Assembly (NCBI GenBank): GCA_029204225.1
Contig: CM055103.1
Span: 25,688,656-25,752,655, forward strand
DNA from: Diphasiastrum complanatum
Taxonomy: Eukaryota; Streptophyta; Lycopodiopsida; Lycopodiales; Lycopodiaceae
Length of the DNA stretch: 64,000 nucleotides
Direction of reading: 5' to 3'
The notes beneath the pieces are model-generated. The model searched no databases. It was not told the DNA's origin and saw nothing but the letters and a program-made list of their open reading frames with translations. Shown here in pieces: positions 18,009 to 30,090 of this stretch; positions within the stretch are counted from its first letter, which is position 1, and each line of letters starts with the position of its first letter. The position numbers and the translations under genes were made by a program.

Positions 18009-21000
18009 GAGAGAAGCTTATCGACTCGTGCATCAATAGTCAGGTAGTAATGTGGAATAGTTTGTTTTGATTGTAGCAGACGTTGTGCAATCACCTGCAG
18101 GAAAACATAAACAGAAAGTGTGAGGTTTATGAAACAAAATTCGAGTGGATGCATTCCAAACATGTGCTCTCCTGTAAACTTACAAGATGGAAATTATAAA
18201 TCTTCAACAAGGTTGCAGTAGTGTCAAAGGTAAGAGCATTCTAGTCCAAAAACCAATCAAATTTTGCTTTAAGATCGTAAGTGTACCCGTCTAATTTGTG
18301 TATTGGGAATGTCTATGTACTCCAAGTTCGGAAGGGATGCAATTGACAGAGCAGGTGATGGTTGTGCAAGTGAAGGTCCTGCAGCTATTTGAGATGGTAC
18401 AAAATATTGCATTACATTCAGCTTCTTCGATTTAAATAAGCACGGAACATCAAATACAAATACATCAAAACTTTAGCCAAAGCATATGGTGTCATTGTCA
18501 TTCTAACGTTTTCAATGAAAAATCATATAACATAACCAAGACAACAAAAAGAATTAAAAAAAAGAGCCTAGAAGATAGTTATTTGTAACTCTTAACACAT
18601 CAACCCTGACCCCGCACTTCATATCTAGGGTTACGCATTAGGTAATAGCAGTACTAAAAAACATGTACTTGCATTGGAACCAAGTTTGCTTCGCTACATT
18701 TTTAAATCATGCAGCATTGAATAACATTGAACAACCCTTGTATATCTAAACTCTATAGCAGTAAACCCGTTCCTAAGGTTTTCCCTTAAATTAGGGGTAT
18801 TGTTCCGTTCCTTAGAAACGGACTTTAGGAATCGCATTTTCATAAACGTTTTCAGAACGCATTTTTAAAATCGTATTTCTTAGAATTGTTTCGAAATCGT
18901 TTTAGAATCACTTTCAAACGCGTTTTCTGAATCATTTCTTTTCATAACTTGCTTTCAAATCGTTTCTAAAACGGGTTTTCATAACAGTTTTCAGAACTTC
19001 TAACAGTTTGTATACTGCGCACCCTAGGAACAGGTTTCAGGAATCCCAAGGAACGATTAGGACCATTCCTTAGGTGCCCTAGGAATGGTATGGAACTGTT
19101 CCTAGGAACTATTCTCTATGGCTATGGGCATGCACTTGGAAGACATTAAGACAGATCTTTAAGTCCTCTTGGGAATTCTTCTACCAAGTCGTACCTTGTT
19201 GCACAACATCCAAGGTACTGTGTTCTTTAACACATACAGAACGAGCAATTACTGAAGCAAGCTTAATCCAAATTCCTAAGTGACAAAACTTGATTGCCAT
19301 GAGGTTTGATTTCCTCTCTTGAAAGCACTCTAGATTTTTAACAAGCAAGCTTTGCCCTTGATATCACTCAGAAGGCATGACAAAGAGTCACTAACTTGAT
19401 ATAGATGTGTATTGCCTTGATCATTCATTCTTGAAGGCAGAGTCCACAATGGTCAATAATACATATTGCTTTGTACAACATTTTTTGTAAGACATACCTA
19501 AAATCTCCTCAATATCAGCCCTCAAAATGCGGCCCTGTGGCCCAGTTCCCTTCACATTTGCTAGGGATATCTGTAACACCAATGTAGGAATGAACTTCAA
19601 AGACAATGCCATGAAAACAAGAACCGGAACTATAACAAAGCAAAGCAAAATGTTAAGATCCCACATAGACGTTCCAAAGTCAAAAGAATGAAAATGTACA
19701 TTGTTTTCCTGAGCCAAACGTCTTGCATTCGGACTCGCAAAAATTCGGCCTACAGATGAAGATGTGGAAGAGGGCCTTGTCGCTTCCAGTTTAGGAGGTT
19801 TTTCTGCTGCAACTTCTTTTTTGGGCTCTGTGGTTGCTGGAGGTTCCTTTTCCTTGGGAGGAAGCTCTCTAGGGGTACCATCAGAAACTTGGTAATCTTT
19901 GAATTTTGCCACATCTTCTTTATTCTCCACAAAAATGGCTATAGCCTGGAAAAAGCCCATATTTGGCATTGTGAGTGTACTAAAGATAGCTCAAGCTAAT
20001 GTTGGCAAAATACATAAAGTTCTTGTTAGACGCTTTTAAATTTCTTCACAGATCTTCCTTCCCCAGATCAAATGAATGCAAAGAAAATTTCTTTTCTGCA
20101 ATAATATCAAAGCCTGGCGTGCTGGAAGGTGTAAATTGTAGAAAACATTTTTCACCCTTGAAAAGATGAACCCTAGAAAACCAAAAAATGAGAATTGAGA
20201 ACAGGAAATGGGAAAACAGAGAAATGCTACATCATCATCAAAGGTGATTGATCCAAGAGCCTAAGCTGAAAGTAGGTTGAGATAAGTACTGGACATGGCA
20301 AGAAAAATTGTTAACAGTTGGCCATCAAATAGGTGGCAACTCTTTTTTGAATGAGAAAGCACGTTTCCAAGTAGGAAATTCTCCAAAATGTTGCCTTGGG
20401 CATGCCCAAATGTGGACATGAAGGAGAACATTTTCCTGTAACTACGGTAGTGGTCAAGGTTAATGGAAGTTTACCCAACTTACAGCATCTCTGGCACGCA
20501 TCTTACTATTGGAATCTTTTCAATGAATATTGAAGCTAAATGGAGTTAGTACCACAAAACCAGAAGATAATTTTCACTGCAGTACCTTAAAAGATCATAA
20601 AGAAACCAATGTAGTTGAAAATCTATCGTAGTGGGGAAACTACTACCTGACCAACTTGTATGTCTTTAGAACCGTCACCTAATAAAATTTTAGCAAGATA
20701 ACCCTCCTCCATTGATTCCATTTCCAGTGTTGCCTTATCCTGTCAAGATGGTACAAACAACAAAGTTCCAGCAATGTGTCATTAAGCTGACTGAGTTTCT
20801 AGATTAACTCAATATTCACAGATCACATAGTACACCATTTCAGGTCATAATAAACGTGTCAACACCTATGCAATCTCTAACAAAGATAGAAATAGCAGAT
20901 TTGACAATGAGGAATCTGTTGGCCAATAATTCTTACCGTTTCAATCTCACAAAGTACATCACCTGCTGCAACCTGGTCTCCCTCCTGCTTCTGCCACTTG

Positions 21001-24000
21001 GCAATATTACCCTGAAACAGTTGGTAAAATGCAACAAGTGTTAAGTACAATGAAGAACTGCAATTTTAAATTGACAATCCTGATCTTGTGTTGGGAGAGA
21101 ACTGTTCATAATAAAGTCCCTAAGAAACAAAAACTGCCCTGAATAAAGTTTTTATAAGAGAAGACCTGTGTCATGGTCGGGGACAGCGAGGGCATCCCAA
21201 TCTCCTGATGAGAAGGTACTGTCCAGATATTGACAATGAAGAGGAAATTTACATATTCCATTAAGAAGAACTTACAAGTAAAGGACAGACCGTTCAAATT
21301 TCAATATCCAATGAGAGAATAAACAATCCTGCCTTTAACATCCTATAAAGTGACCCAAACAACAACCCACAGTTTCAAGTGCTGGGTAAGAGTAAGAAGA
21401 TAGTGTGAACATACAGTCAGCTGCAGCATATGACCGTGAGAATGGTATGATGATGTAATGTTTTGAAAAAGTCCCTGATTTTAGCTGCAGAGAACCCCTG
21501 TATGACCAAGTGTGATTGTTTAATAAGTGACATCAACTAAACCCTCTAAAAGTGCAGAACAATCTGGAAAGGTAACAAATAGATGCTTTCCTGCAAAGTA
21601 CAAGAACTTGTAACATACCTTGCATGTTTTGAGCAGAACAGGGCAAACAGAATCAATTTTCAAAAAAAATTGGTGGAGCATCTTAGATTAGGTTTTATTC
21701 AATTTGTAGAGAAAAAGATCTACCTTTTAAGAGTGCAAAAGCATGCTTCTATAAAGCTTACGGGTCTTAAACTTTGAGGTCAGGAACAGGACTTTGGAGC
21801 TTTAAATTGAAAAACAGAGGTCACAAATTCACACCAACATCAAAAGCCTATGGTTTCGATTGTAACAAGATTTTTTTCAGCCAAATTTGACTGGATGACC
21901 CTCTTGTGGCTCCCAAAAGTTTGAAAATTATGACCATTTAAAGTTATGTCAATATTTCAAGCAAAGGTACAACTCAAAATTGCACCATCACCTTCGGAAC
22001 TTGGCAGTTACCAACTATTGGCTTTTCAAATTCAAAATTCATGCATCCTTTCATGTTTCAAGTCCAAGGAAAAATGCCCCTTAGAAGTTGTATAAATCCA
22101 AGAAGCTCAAGATTGTCGAATTACCCTCAGAGCAAGAGACTATCAATGAGAAGAGTAGAAATTTTTGCACACTGCGGCCTCAAAAACTTCCAAGATTTTT
22201 AAGAGCGTGGCTGAGTGGCTGAAGCCTGATGGACCTGACTTGAAGCATAGATTTTATTCTTCTTTTAATTTCTTTCTTGTCAGATACAAGTAGATTTGTT
22301 GATCCATATATTCCAAAAGAATAGAGTCAATTTTGTTGAGACATTGATATTGTAGATCTGTTGATCTAATGATACGGTCACTATTGATTCTGAAAATGTT
22401 GAATTATTGATTTGCTGACTGCATGGGGTGGTTGGGTGGTAAATTCATGCTCTTGACCTTGCAAACAAAGAGAGAAAATGAGAGAGCCTAATGTATGCAC
22501 TTAAACCAATCAGGACGAGCAACTCTGAATGTACTAACCCTCTGACAATGCTTTAAAAAGTGATGTAATTTAAAGGAACATAGGCTAACAACCCTTCTCC
22601 TGTACTTGATAGGTTGAGCTTGCACTTTTTTTAAAGTAAAAGATAAAATGTGCTTCACAACCTTCTTAACATTGCAGGGCAAAGTAGCAGACAAGCTTTG
22701 CTACAACATGTGCCCCGTAAAGTTCAGATTGTAACTGTCCAAAAGAAACTAAAGGTCATAGGTTAAACTTAAAATTTAAATCAAAACATTGCCAATAAAA
22801 TTAATTTAACATTTGAAAGTCGATAAATTCACCATATATGAATCATTTCTTAATAAAATAGATTCACCAAGGCAACACTGAATGTAAATGATGAATGATT
22901 AGAAAAGAAGAAATTTTTGAGGATAGAATCGAGCATTTAATTGATGCATGAAGGTGCAAGCTTATGGCCGTAGTGGGATAGTGATAACTCGGAGCCTCCT
23001 ACTCCAATTTTGGCAAGGCCTTATTTGTGGAAGTCCAGTGCACATATTCTACATAGTGAAAGCTAGTGCTATCAAATCCTGTTGCAATGTAGAGAAAAGT
23101 TTATCCACTGTAGCAAACAGACATCTGCAATTTTTTTTAATGACCGTGAGTCGAATGCCCTAATTTGATTTGTACAAGAATCAAGTGTTGCCCGAGCTTA
23201 AGTAGGGAGCACAAGGGTCCAAAACGTCACAACGCAGTAGGCGGAGATCAAGCCTGCACCATAGGAACTGCAGTAACACGCTTACCCAACTCAAGCTAGC
23301 AGGTCTTGAGTCTTGACATTTTCAATTTGAGCATTCTGTACCCTGGATGTCACATTCCATACATGCAGAATGGGAAAAAAAAAATCTATCTTCTATGTCT
23401 TTTAATATAAAAAAACTAAGTACTTGATTCTGTTTCCTTGAGCTGTTCGGAGTGAGCTTGTTCTGTATGGCTAGGAAGAATGCTCCAAGAGAATCATTTT
23501 GGTGGGATATTGTTAATGCCTACCATCACCCCTGCACATCAGGACCATACCCTCCTCCCATTTTCAAAGTATGATTTCAACAGCTTAGTAGTTTTTTTTG
23601 TTTTCTCTTTTATGTCCTATTGTTTCGTGCGGCTAATTGGAGTCGAACTTCCTGACCTCAAATAAACAAAAACAAATCATCACCAACACACTACTTATGG
23701 AAGGATCATAATCATCTCAGTAATAGTTCTCATATCTGAGAATTATGGCTAGCATTTTTCGGTTTTGGCCAAGGTATTTATTTGGTCTAGCATCAATACG
23801 CACAATTCATACATTGTACATCAAAAGAAGGCCAAGCCAACCAGGCTCCAGGTCTCGGTTTCGCAGCAGCCGAGATACAAACCTGCATCTTTGAGGACGC
23901 AGCAATTGCCAAACCAAGTCTGGAGCAGCAGGCTCGAGGTCTCGGCTTCGCAGCAACCGAGACTCGAACCTACACTTTTGACAATGTGGCAATTGCTGCC

Positions 24001-24370
24001 CTGTAAAACTTATGAATGTGAGATATGTGAAATGTGAAGGATTGGATGAGCCTTTGATCTAAGGACGGCCCTAAATTTGGAAGCATTTCTACTCACAAAG
24101 ACAAGCGAGAAGGAGGACATCACATGAAGGGTTGGCCTTCTACCTGAATGAAAGATCAGGCATAACAGACGCATAATGCGAAGAAATCCGCGCAAGGGAT
24201 GTCCGCAATGCAACACCTGCTTGGGGAGGTCTCCATCGCCCTGCTGCTGCTGCTGCTGCTGATGCAGATGCTGATGATGAAGAAGAAGAAGATTGCCAGT
24301 TAGAACTAATTCCTCGCCTGAAGGCCTGCTCTCGTCTTGCCAGCCGCCCCAATGCCTGGCGCGACGCCAT
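18009..24370 (-). CDS. Dihydrolipoamide acetyltransferase, E2 of the mitochondrial pyruvate dehydrogenase complex (5' eight exons)
   Basis: E2 moves acetyl groups from the lipoyl arm to CoA in the mitochondrial matrix. Exons read leftward: 24370-24144 ([15 protein letters not shown], Arg/Ser-rich targeting peptide), 21218-21166 ([15 protein letters not shown]), 21011-20937, 20739-20647 (lipoyl Lys in ETDKA, split by the exon 3/4 boundary), 19945-19700 (Pro/Lys/Glu linker, then [16 protein letters not shown]), 19570-19498 ([18 protein letters not shown]1/E3-binding domain), 18384-18287 and 18094-18009 ([32 protein letters not shown] split over both; catalytic domain start). All have GT-AG borders, and phases agree from exon 2 to 8. 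Exon 1 ends in phase 2 but exon 2 needs phase 1, so a small exon is probably missed. About 317 residues are seen of a usual 530-640. It resembles plant mtE2-2/-3. No further exon is visible to the left. Confidence 0.9.
18759..19113. mobile_element. Small hAT-like MITE candidate in an E2 intron
   Basis: About 355 bp between CTCTATAG (18751-18758) and CTCTATGG (19114-19121), a 7/8 match. The ends share GTTCCTA in inverted orientation. The interior is full of imperfect GTTTTCAGAACG/AATCGTTT-like repeats. No ORF. The boundaries are less certain than for the 17123-17948 element. Confidence 0.5.
21219..24143 (-). other. First large intron region of the E2 gene
   Basis: About 2.9 kb without recognised coding sequence apart from a possible missed micro-exon (length 2 modulo 3 is needed to join exon 1 to exon 2). 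It contains the repeat pair at 23835-24010 and AT-rich sequence. A tRNA-like string at 22205-22225 does not fold as a tRNA. Confidence 0.55.
23835..24010 (-). repeat. Tandem dimer of an approximately 85-bp tRNA-like repeat
   Basis: Two units share GGTCTCGGTTTCGCAGCA-like sequence, then CCGAGAYWCRAACC, then GCAATTGCC. On the minus strand the second unit contains GGTTCGAGTCTCGG, a good tRNA B box; the first has a degraded version. No poly-A tail or flanking duplication was identified. Confidence 0.5.
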
Positions 24371-24610
24371 CTTTCAATCTCGATGCTCAGATTACACAAA
24401 TTTACACAAATTACAGACTGAAAGTGATAGCAAAGCGCATCAAGGATTGATCTGATACAGGAAAAGGCGCCTGCCTTGCCTTAGGCAGAGAGAAAAGCAG
24501 GGATCGGGATCGGAATGGTCTCCATCCCTACAAGAAGAAAGAGGAGGAGGAGGAAAAGATCAAAGGGGAGAGAGAGAAATGCTGCAGCAGGGAGAATACA
24601 CGAGAGAATA

Positions 24611-24660
<50 letters not shown>

Positions 24661-24930
24661 GCTTGAAGGGGGTTGGGGATTTGAAGGGCGTACTGCCTTT
24701 CAGGGTGAAGGTACACGTTGCACTTTGTGGGTGGATACCAGGAACTGAATTGTAGCGCATCGAAGAAACTGGGAATCTCTGTCCCGCCGTCGCCTTCCTG
24801 GGCCGATGGCACTCACTTGCAACCACTGGGAATAGCCGCATCCCTGAGTCGAGCAACGACAGGATTGTGCCACGTGGCTCAAGGTCCTGCTTTCGACAGC
24901 TTACGAGGCGTTAGTAGTACGTGCTCATGA
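24371..24930 (-). promoter_or_regulatory. 5' flank and probable 5' UTR of the E2 gene with (CT)n tract
   Basis: The region upstream of the E2 ATG contains a (GA)n microsatellite on the plus strand (24612-24656), which is (CT)n in the direction of the gene. CT-rich tracts near transcription starts are common in plants. No clear TATA box was found close by. Short open frames here encode the repeat and look spurious. Confidence 0.45.
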
Positions 24931-25225
24931 GTTGTATGAGTCAAAGCAAAGCCGCCTACCACTGTTTTTGGTACCCCCAACAAAAACATTGTATATAATC
25001 TTTCTTAGCATTTGATTTCTCTTTTTTTTAGGGCTTCCGAGGGACATGACACTCTTGAAGATGATGTGTCGTTTCTATGTGAGTTTGAGTTGAAAAATGT
25101 GTCTGCTCTTTGAGTTGTAGCTCTCTGCGTTGTCATCAGTGGTCACATCGCATAAGCGTCTCGATAATTCTTTCAAAGATAATGTGTTCTTCTTAGTAGG
25201 TGAGCTTGAGTGAAAAATGTGTCTT
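24931..25225. repeat. Imperfect repeat of about 125 bp upstream of the SINE
   Basis: GATGATGTGTC followed by GTGAGTTTGAGTTGAAAAATG (about 25058-25107) recurs in altered form at about 25178-25225. No gene seen. Confidence 0.45.
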
Positions 25226-25404
25226 GTCCATCATAGTGCGGTGCACTGGGTAGAGTTGTTGACTGCCATCGGAAAGGTGCATGCTCGAATCCCGACACTA
25301 TGTAGTGACATCTAAGGAGACTAGCTCCGTAAATGGCATTGCCAAGGTGTACATGTTGTATATAAAGACCACTAGTTACTTAATATGTATGCAAAAGAAA
25401 AAGA
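25226..25404 (+). mobile_element. tRNA-derived SINE
   Basis: 179-bp insertion with an A-box-like TGGGTAGAGTTG (25247-25258), a B box GCTCGAATCCC (about 25283-25293) and an A-rich tail (GCAAAAGAAAAAGAAAA). It is flanked by AAAAATGTGTCTT (25213-25225) and AAAAATGCGTCTT (25405-25417), a 13-bp target-site duplication with one change. Spacing between the boxes (about 35 nt) is that of a pol III promoter. Confidence 0.75.
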
Positions 25405-25417
25405 AAAAATGCGTCTT

Positions 25418-27518
25418 TATTTAGCCTCCTAAATTACAATACTTTTTTTTTCATTTTTTATCATGCAATAGAAGGTGATTAAGATTTTTGAGATTGCATT
25501 TTTGGCTTTGTCGTGAATTGTGATGATTTGCTAGAAGCTTAGGCTGTCACTCATAGGTGAGTTTCAGCATTAAAATGAGATTTCTTTTGTTTTTGGATTA
25601 TTGTAAAATGCAATCTTTGTTTCTTTTTTGAGATTTAAATGTCATGAGCACACCAAAGTAGTGCTCGGGAAACCTCTAACCTGCATTTTATAGAACTTCT
25701 CAATTTTTTAAAGACTTTTACTCATAGAAATACATATATGTTTTTATAAAAACCATCATACATTTTATGATGCCAATTTTTGAGAAAACTTGCCGATTTC
25801 ATTCCTATAGTTTGCCAATTTTCCCGAGCACTACAAAGCTTCCAACTTCCTTTAATCACCTTGTTTTATAGCCTTCTAACTTGCATGAATGTTTTTGTCA
25901 TTTTTCAACATGCACGACAAGATGCTCTCGATCTTCATTTTTTCCTCAATAAAAAGACTTTCATACATGTACATGGAACAAGCAAACTAACAATACAATA
26001 ACCATAAGGTTTATTTGGAGCAAATATTACAATCTACATGTATCTATAACAGTAGAAGAATGTGAGAGATCAACTTGATCCTCACCAAATTCTCTAGACT
26101 TCCTACTTAACTATATTTTTCAAAGAATATTGATTACGTCTCCTTAACTACCAAAACTTCAAAATCATATCATCGTCGATATATATGTCGTTAAGAAACA
26201 ATGTGCATTCAACCACTACATTATAGGTGTTTTTATTCTAATGTGAAATAATCTCTCAAAACTTATAACAATCGTTATCCACAATTGACTTTGTATAGCA
26301 CATGCATCATAGAGGGAGCCAGGAACCACGACTTAGCTTCACGGCTTTCAACACTTGTCGTCTAAAGCCACTCAACATACAAGCAGCCAATTCGCCAAAA
26401 AAGATTAGACTTAACCAGCTTGAAGTTCTAGAACCAACATTGAGAGTCAACCTAGAAATATGCCAAATCAGGAGTCCCAACGTGGGTAATTGTCGTCCAA
26501 GCAAACCGTCCAACTTACATTAAACTTAACCAGCTTGAAGCTTCATTACAAATGATAACATCCATTCCAAGCACAAACCTTTAAGCAAGCCATCCAACTC
26601 AACCAACATGTTAGAGCCCATGTTAACCAGTTCACATTCATGCAAGGAACACTCAGAACCACAAGCAGCGACATATATGACGACAACTAGTTTTCTGGAC
26701 CGAATGGTCCCGACAAGAAAAGATGGCATCCCGGACCGAATGGTCCCGACGACATATTGCTAGCATCCCGGGCTATGGCCCTCAACTAGGTGACATATCA
26801 AAAAGATTTGATGTGGCCTTACAACTAGCTCTTTTACCGAACACTGAAACCCAAAAGGTAATCAAAATCAGTTTGGGAAAAATCCCACTTTATTAATAAA
26901 TTAGATAAGATCACATTTCAAGTGTGTGACCGATCCTAGTATCTGGGGCGCTAGCATGCCAAGGCTGGCGCCTGGACAACATTCTAGCAAGCGGAGCTGA
27001 GACTTGGTTCAAGCTCGCCATGAGTCACAACCTGCATCCCCCTATAGTTATGATGGGATTCGTCATCTCCCCTCACAGCAAGTGCTTAGACCAAATTGGT
27101 AAAGTCGTTTTTCTCTCTAGTATTTTCTCTCTTTATAAAGTCATTTTCTCTCTCTAGATTTTATTGATCTCCAAGTTTCCTTTAATCATGCCTAGGTCGT
27201 GTGTGGCGATCGCACATCGATCTGAGCTCTCTAGACTTCACTAGATTCAATCAAAGTTGGCGTTGGTTGGATTATGGTCGTAGCAGTGCTGAGAGCAGCG
27301 CTGCAGGGGTGATTATGTTTTGCATATGCAAATTGGTAGATACAACGATTTCATGATATTGTTGGTTGCACGCTTGCTAGAACGACGACTTGGTAGAGAC
27401 AAGTCTTGATAATCCACAGATAATGTGCAGATTACTGAACTGCTTGTTCTGATACCATGTCGAAAAATCAGATAAATCCAGATGATATCAGATTAGTAGA
27501 GCTCTGATAGCAACAAAT
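25418..27518. other. Intergenic stretch without recognised genes
   Basis: AT-rich. I see no coding region. A duplicated hairpin sequence lies at 26698-26749, and a decayed primer-site/LTR-start copy (CTGATACCATGTCGAAAAATC) at about 27450. Confidence 0.5.
26698..26749. repeat. Two copies of a perfect 5-bp-stem hairpin (GGACC-GAAT-GGTCC)
   Basis: CGGACCGAATGGTCCCGAC occurs twice, 34 bp apart. Each copy can fold on itself as GGACC/GGTCC with a GAAT loop. Confidence 0.8.
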
Positions 27519-27994
27519 GCTCTGATACCATGTCGGAAATCGGTGGTATTGGCAACGGAAGACTGAGCGAGCATGGTGCATGGATTGAAAGCGCCGCAGC
27601 TAGCATCAGAACGTTCAAAATGAAGGAATAAAGAATGCACAATGGAACAACAACTGAGTGGAGACAAAATATACTCTCATTAATATCCACAAGGAGTAGA
27701 ATCTCATGAAGTGAAAAACTTTAGTTGGCTACAGAATGAGAACTCTGATCGTTGTATGTGATAACACATGCAACAGAACTATCCGAATGAATTGGTAGAA
27801 CCAATTATCAGATGTTTTAGATATCAGAAGATCAGAAGAAATTTTTTGATGAAGATACAATCTTGATATACTACTTAGAATATCTATAACTAATATTTTC
27901 TACAAGTATTACAACTACCTCAAAACTATAACTGCATGCACAATGTAGGTGGATTATCAACGCAAAGTCGTTGGGTCGGATTTTAGACCCGACA
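27519..27994 (-). mobile_element. LTR (464 bp) with initiator-tRNA primer site; rest of element not found
   Basis: LTR 27531-27994 starts TGTCGG and ends CCGACA. The adjoining plus-strand bases 27519-27530 are the complement of TGGTATCAGAGC, the site for the 3' end of initiator tRNA-Met. The element therefore reads leftward. No gag or pol of this element was recognised between 25.4 and 27.5 kb. Confidence 0.75.
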
Positions 27995-27999
27995 ATATC

Positions 28000-28638
28000 A
28001 AAAAATATACAAAGGATTAATTTTACACTGGATCGAAAATATAATCAGGGTCGGATTTTTCAAGGTCAAAAAAATCAAACCTGATTCGACCCAATCGAGG
28101 GTCAAAGACTCCCAGATAATTCGGCCTCGATCCGATCTGATCCAGGGTCAAAAAATCTATGTTTGTTAGATTTGACATTGGGTCGAAAAAATCTGATATT
28201 GGATTTTTTGATCTTCTGAAAAACTCGAGCCTTCTATTTTCTGGATTTTGTAAAGTTTTCAGGATGCCCATTAATAAATGGATTTTGAGGTTGAGCATCG
28301 GATTCCAACAAAGAGGAGGCTCGATTTTATACTTAAAGACCATTGCAGGCATTACTTAGTTCAGTGTTGTCATTTTTAGTATGTGGTCCGTGTAATTATC
28401 AACGAACTCAACAAAAGAAAATTTTTGAGCGCTTATAGTTTTGCACCCAACTTCATGCATTGAATTTATTGTTTTTGATATCAATTTGAGTTCATCGTTC
28501 CACTACTGTTCTGTTCTATTTGCGCATTGTAGTTTATGATTCATCTTGAACTCTCTTGCTGGTAATTGTCGCACTTCTGATCCACCACCTGCACCACTTT
28601 CGCTGCTCACCATGGTTTCCACCGATTTTCCCACAAGG
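28000..28638 (-). mobile_element. Repeat-rich stretch and possible Copia gag start
   Basis: 28020-28200 contains repeated GGGTCGGATTT/GACCC-like words. Reading leftward from the LTR at 28639 there is an open frame beginning MVSSESGAGGGSEVRQLPAR (about 28613) that may be the start of a gag, continuing in degraded form to about 28370. Identification is tentative. Confidence 0.4.
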
Positions 28639-28951
28639 TGAATGAATGCAAGAGAGGAGAGTCTCCTGGCTTCAAAGATCATAAAATCCAATAGGTAGAT
28701 GGGCGAGTTTCCACTAGTATATATTCTCTCCCATGAGGAGAGAATATTCCTCTTAGGGTCCCCATGCAACTTAGAATAGCAATTGACCTCCTATTCTTGA
28801 ATTATAGTAGTCAAATACCATATGATTAGTAATTAGTTTATCAGCCAAGCCCATAATGATGGGGCATAACTAATAATCACTTACACTAGAGTGACCGGCT
28901 ATCCATGTCAGAAATTATTCTGAATTCCACATACTGGACATGGACGTAACA
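28639..28951 (-). repeat. LTR, left copy (313 bp)
   Basis: Starts TGAATGAATGC and ends GACGTAACA (TG...CA). It matches 35571-35923 along its length except for 37 bp missing here between CATATG words. A polypurine tract on the minus strand (AAGGGGGGAAGAA, plus 28952-28964) directly adjoins it, as expected for a 3' LTR. Confidence 0.8.
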
Positions 28952-29034
28952 TTCTTCCCCCCTTAGACCAGTTCTGTCATCAGAATGAAAAACTAGGGAA
29001 GATCCACTTTGTATGCTTTTAACTCTTGTCCACG

Positions 29035-29470
29035 AATGATTATCCTCAATCTGACCAACCAACCTAATTAAGCACTTAGAAATTGAATGATTTTCTCAAT
29101 TCTTTATCTATGACTATGAGTACTCTTTCATATTTCAAACATTGAGCGATAAGTCCTCCAAATGTCATCATCATATAACCTAAATTTACATGATTCACTG
29201 GATGAGCAGTCGACCAATCCTGAAGATCAACTTCAAAAGCTAACAATCAATCATTTAACTTTCACATTTACCTTGAAAATCTACCCTTAGTCTGACTTCA
29301 ATATCAAATAAGTACTTAGAGATGGAATAATTTTTCAATTTTCTATCTCTGCACTGAAGTAATATATTTGTCTTTAGAAGTACACTAAGCAATAAAATCT
29401 TCCTATTGGCTCTGATTCTCTCCAATCTAGTAACGTCACCCTCATGTAACCTCAATTTACATTAATATCT
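29035..29470. repeat. Two diverged tandem units of about 235 bp
   Basis: AAGYACTTAGARATTGAAT-like, CTATCTMTG and TGTAACCTMAATTTACAT-like words recur in the same order at about 29045-29195 and 29310-29465. Non-coding, next to the left LTR. Confidence 0.5.
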
Positions 29471-30090
29471 AAGTGAAATGTCACCTTACATTGGAAATCA
29501 ATGCTCAAAAGTTAAAGATCCAAAAAATCATACTACAATCTGTAGTAGAATTTCATCCACTAAAGTAAGCAAATTTCTCATAAGTAAACAAATTACCTTT
29601 ATGAAAATGCTTATGAGCTTACACAATCTCAAGTTTGAAGTTAAGAAGTACTCATTATCTTAATAATCCTCACAATTATCTTATAATCTTTTAGTGACCA
29701 TTATCAATTTATGATCCGTCAATCATAAACATTTAGAATCTTATGATTGGTCAATCATAATTTACAGAATTCCAAAACCATGATCATTGAAAGATACTAG
29801 AGTATATGTACAACATAGCATTCAAAAAATATAAGAATCATTTTGAAATTTTTTCCACAAGAAAAATTACTGGATTACAAGAATATTCTTCCAACTCGAT
29901 TCTTAACCAGATTATAAGTTCCAAATTCTACAATCAACCAACTCTATGTGATCATCGGGTTGGATCTACACACGCAGGGTGCCAAATCTCTTTCATTAAC
30001 TAGGGTCAGGGTTGCCTTGGGATCCACAAACCCTCCAACAGTATCCCCCGCCAAAACTGGTGGCGGTCCCATGACACCTGCGAGATGCAG

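Noticed and set aside
22200-22260. tRNA-like string GTGGCTGAGTGGCTGAAGCC
   Set aside because: Resembles the start of a Leu/Ser tRNA, but no acceptor stem, T arm or B box follows at the right distance.
24515-24856. Overlapping ORFs upstream of E2
   Set aside because: They read through the (GA)n/(CT)n tract in several frames and are probably untranslated leader.
28023-28352. Minus-strand ORF with DPD/FDP-like repeats
   Set aside because: Comes from repeated GGGTCGGATTT words; probably satellite-like DNA.
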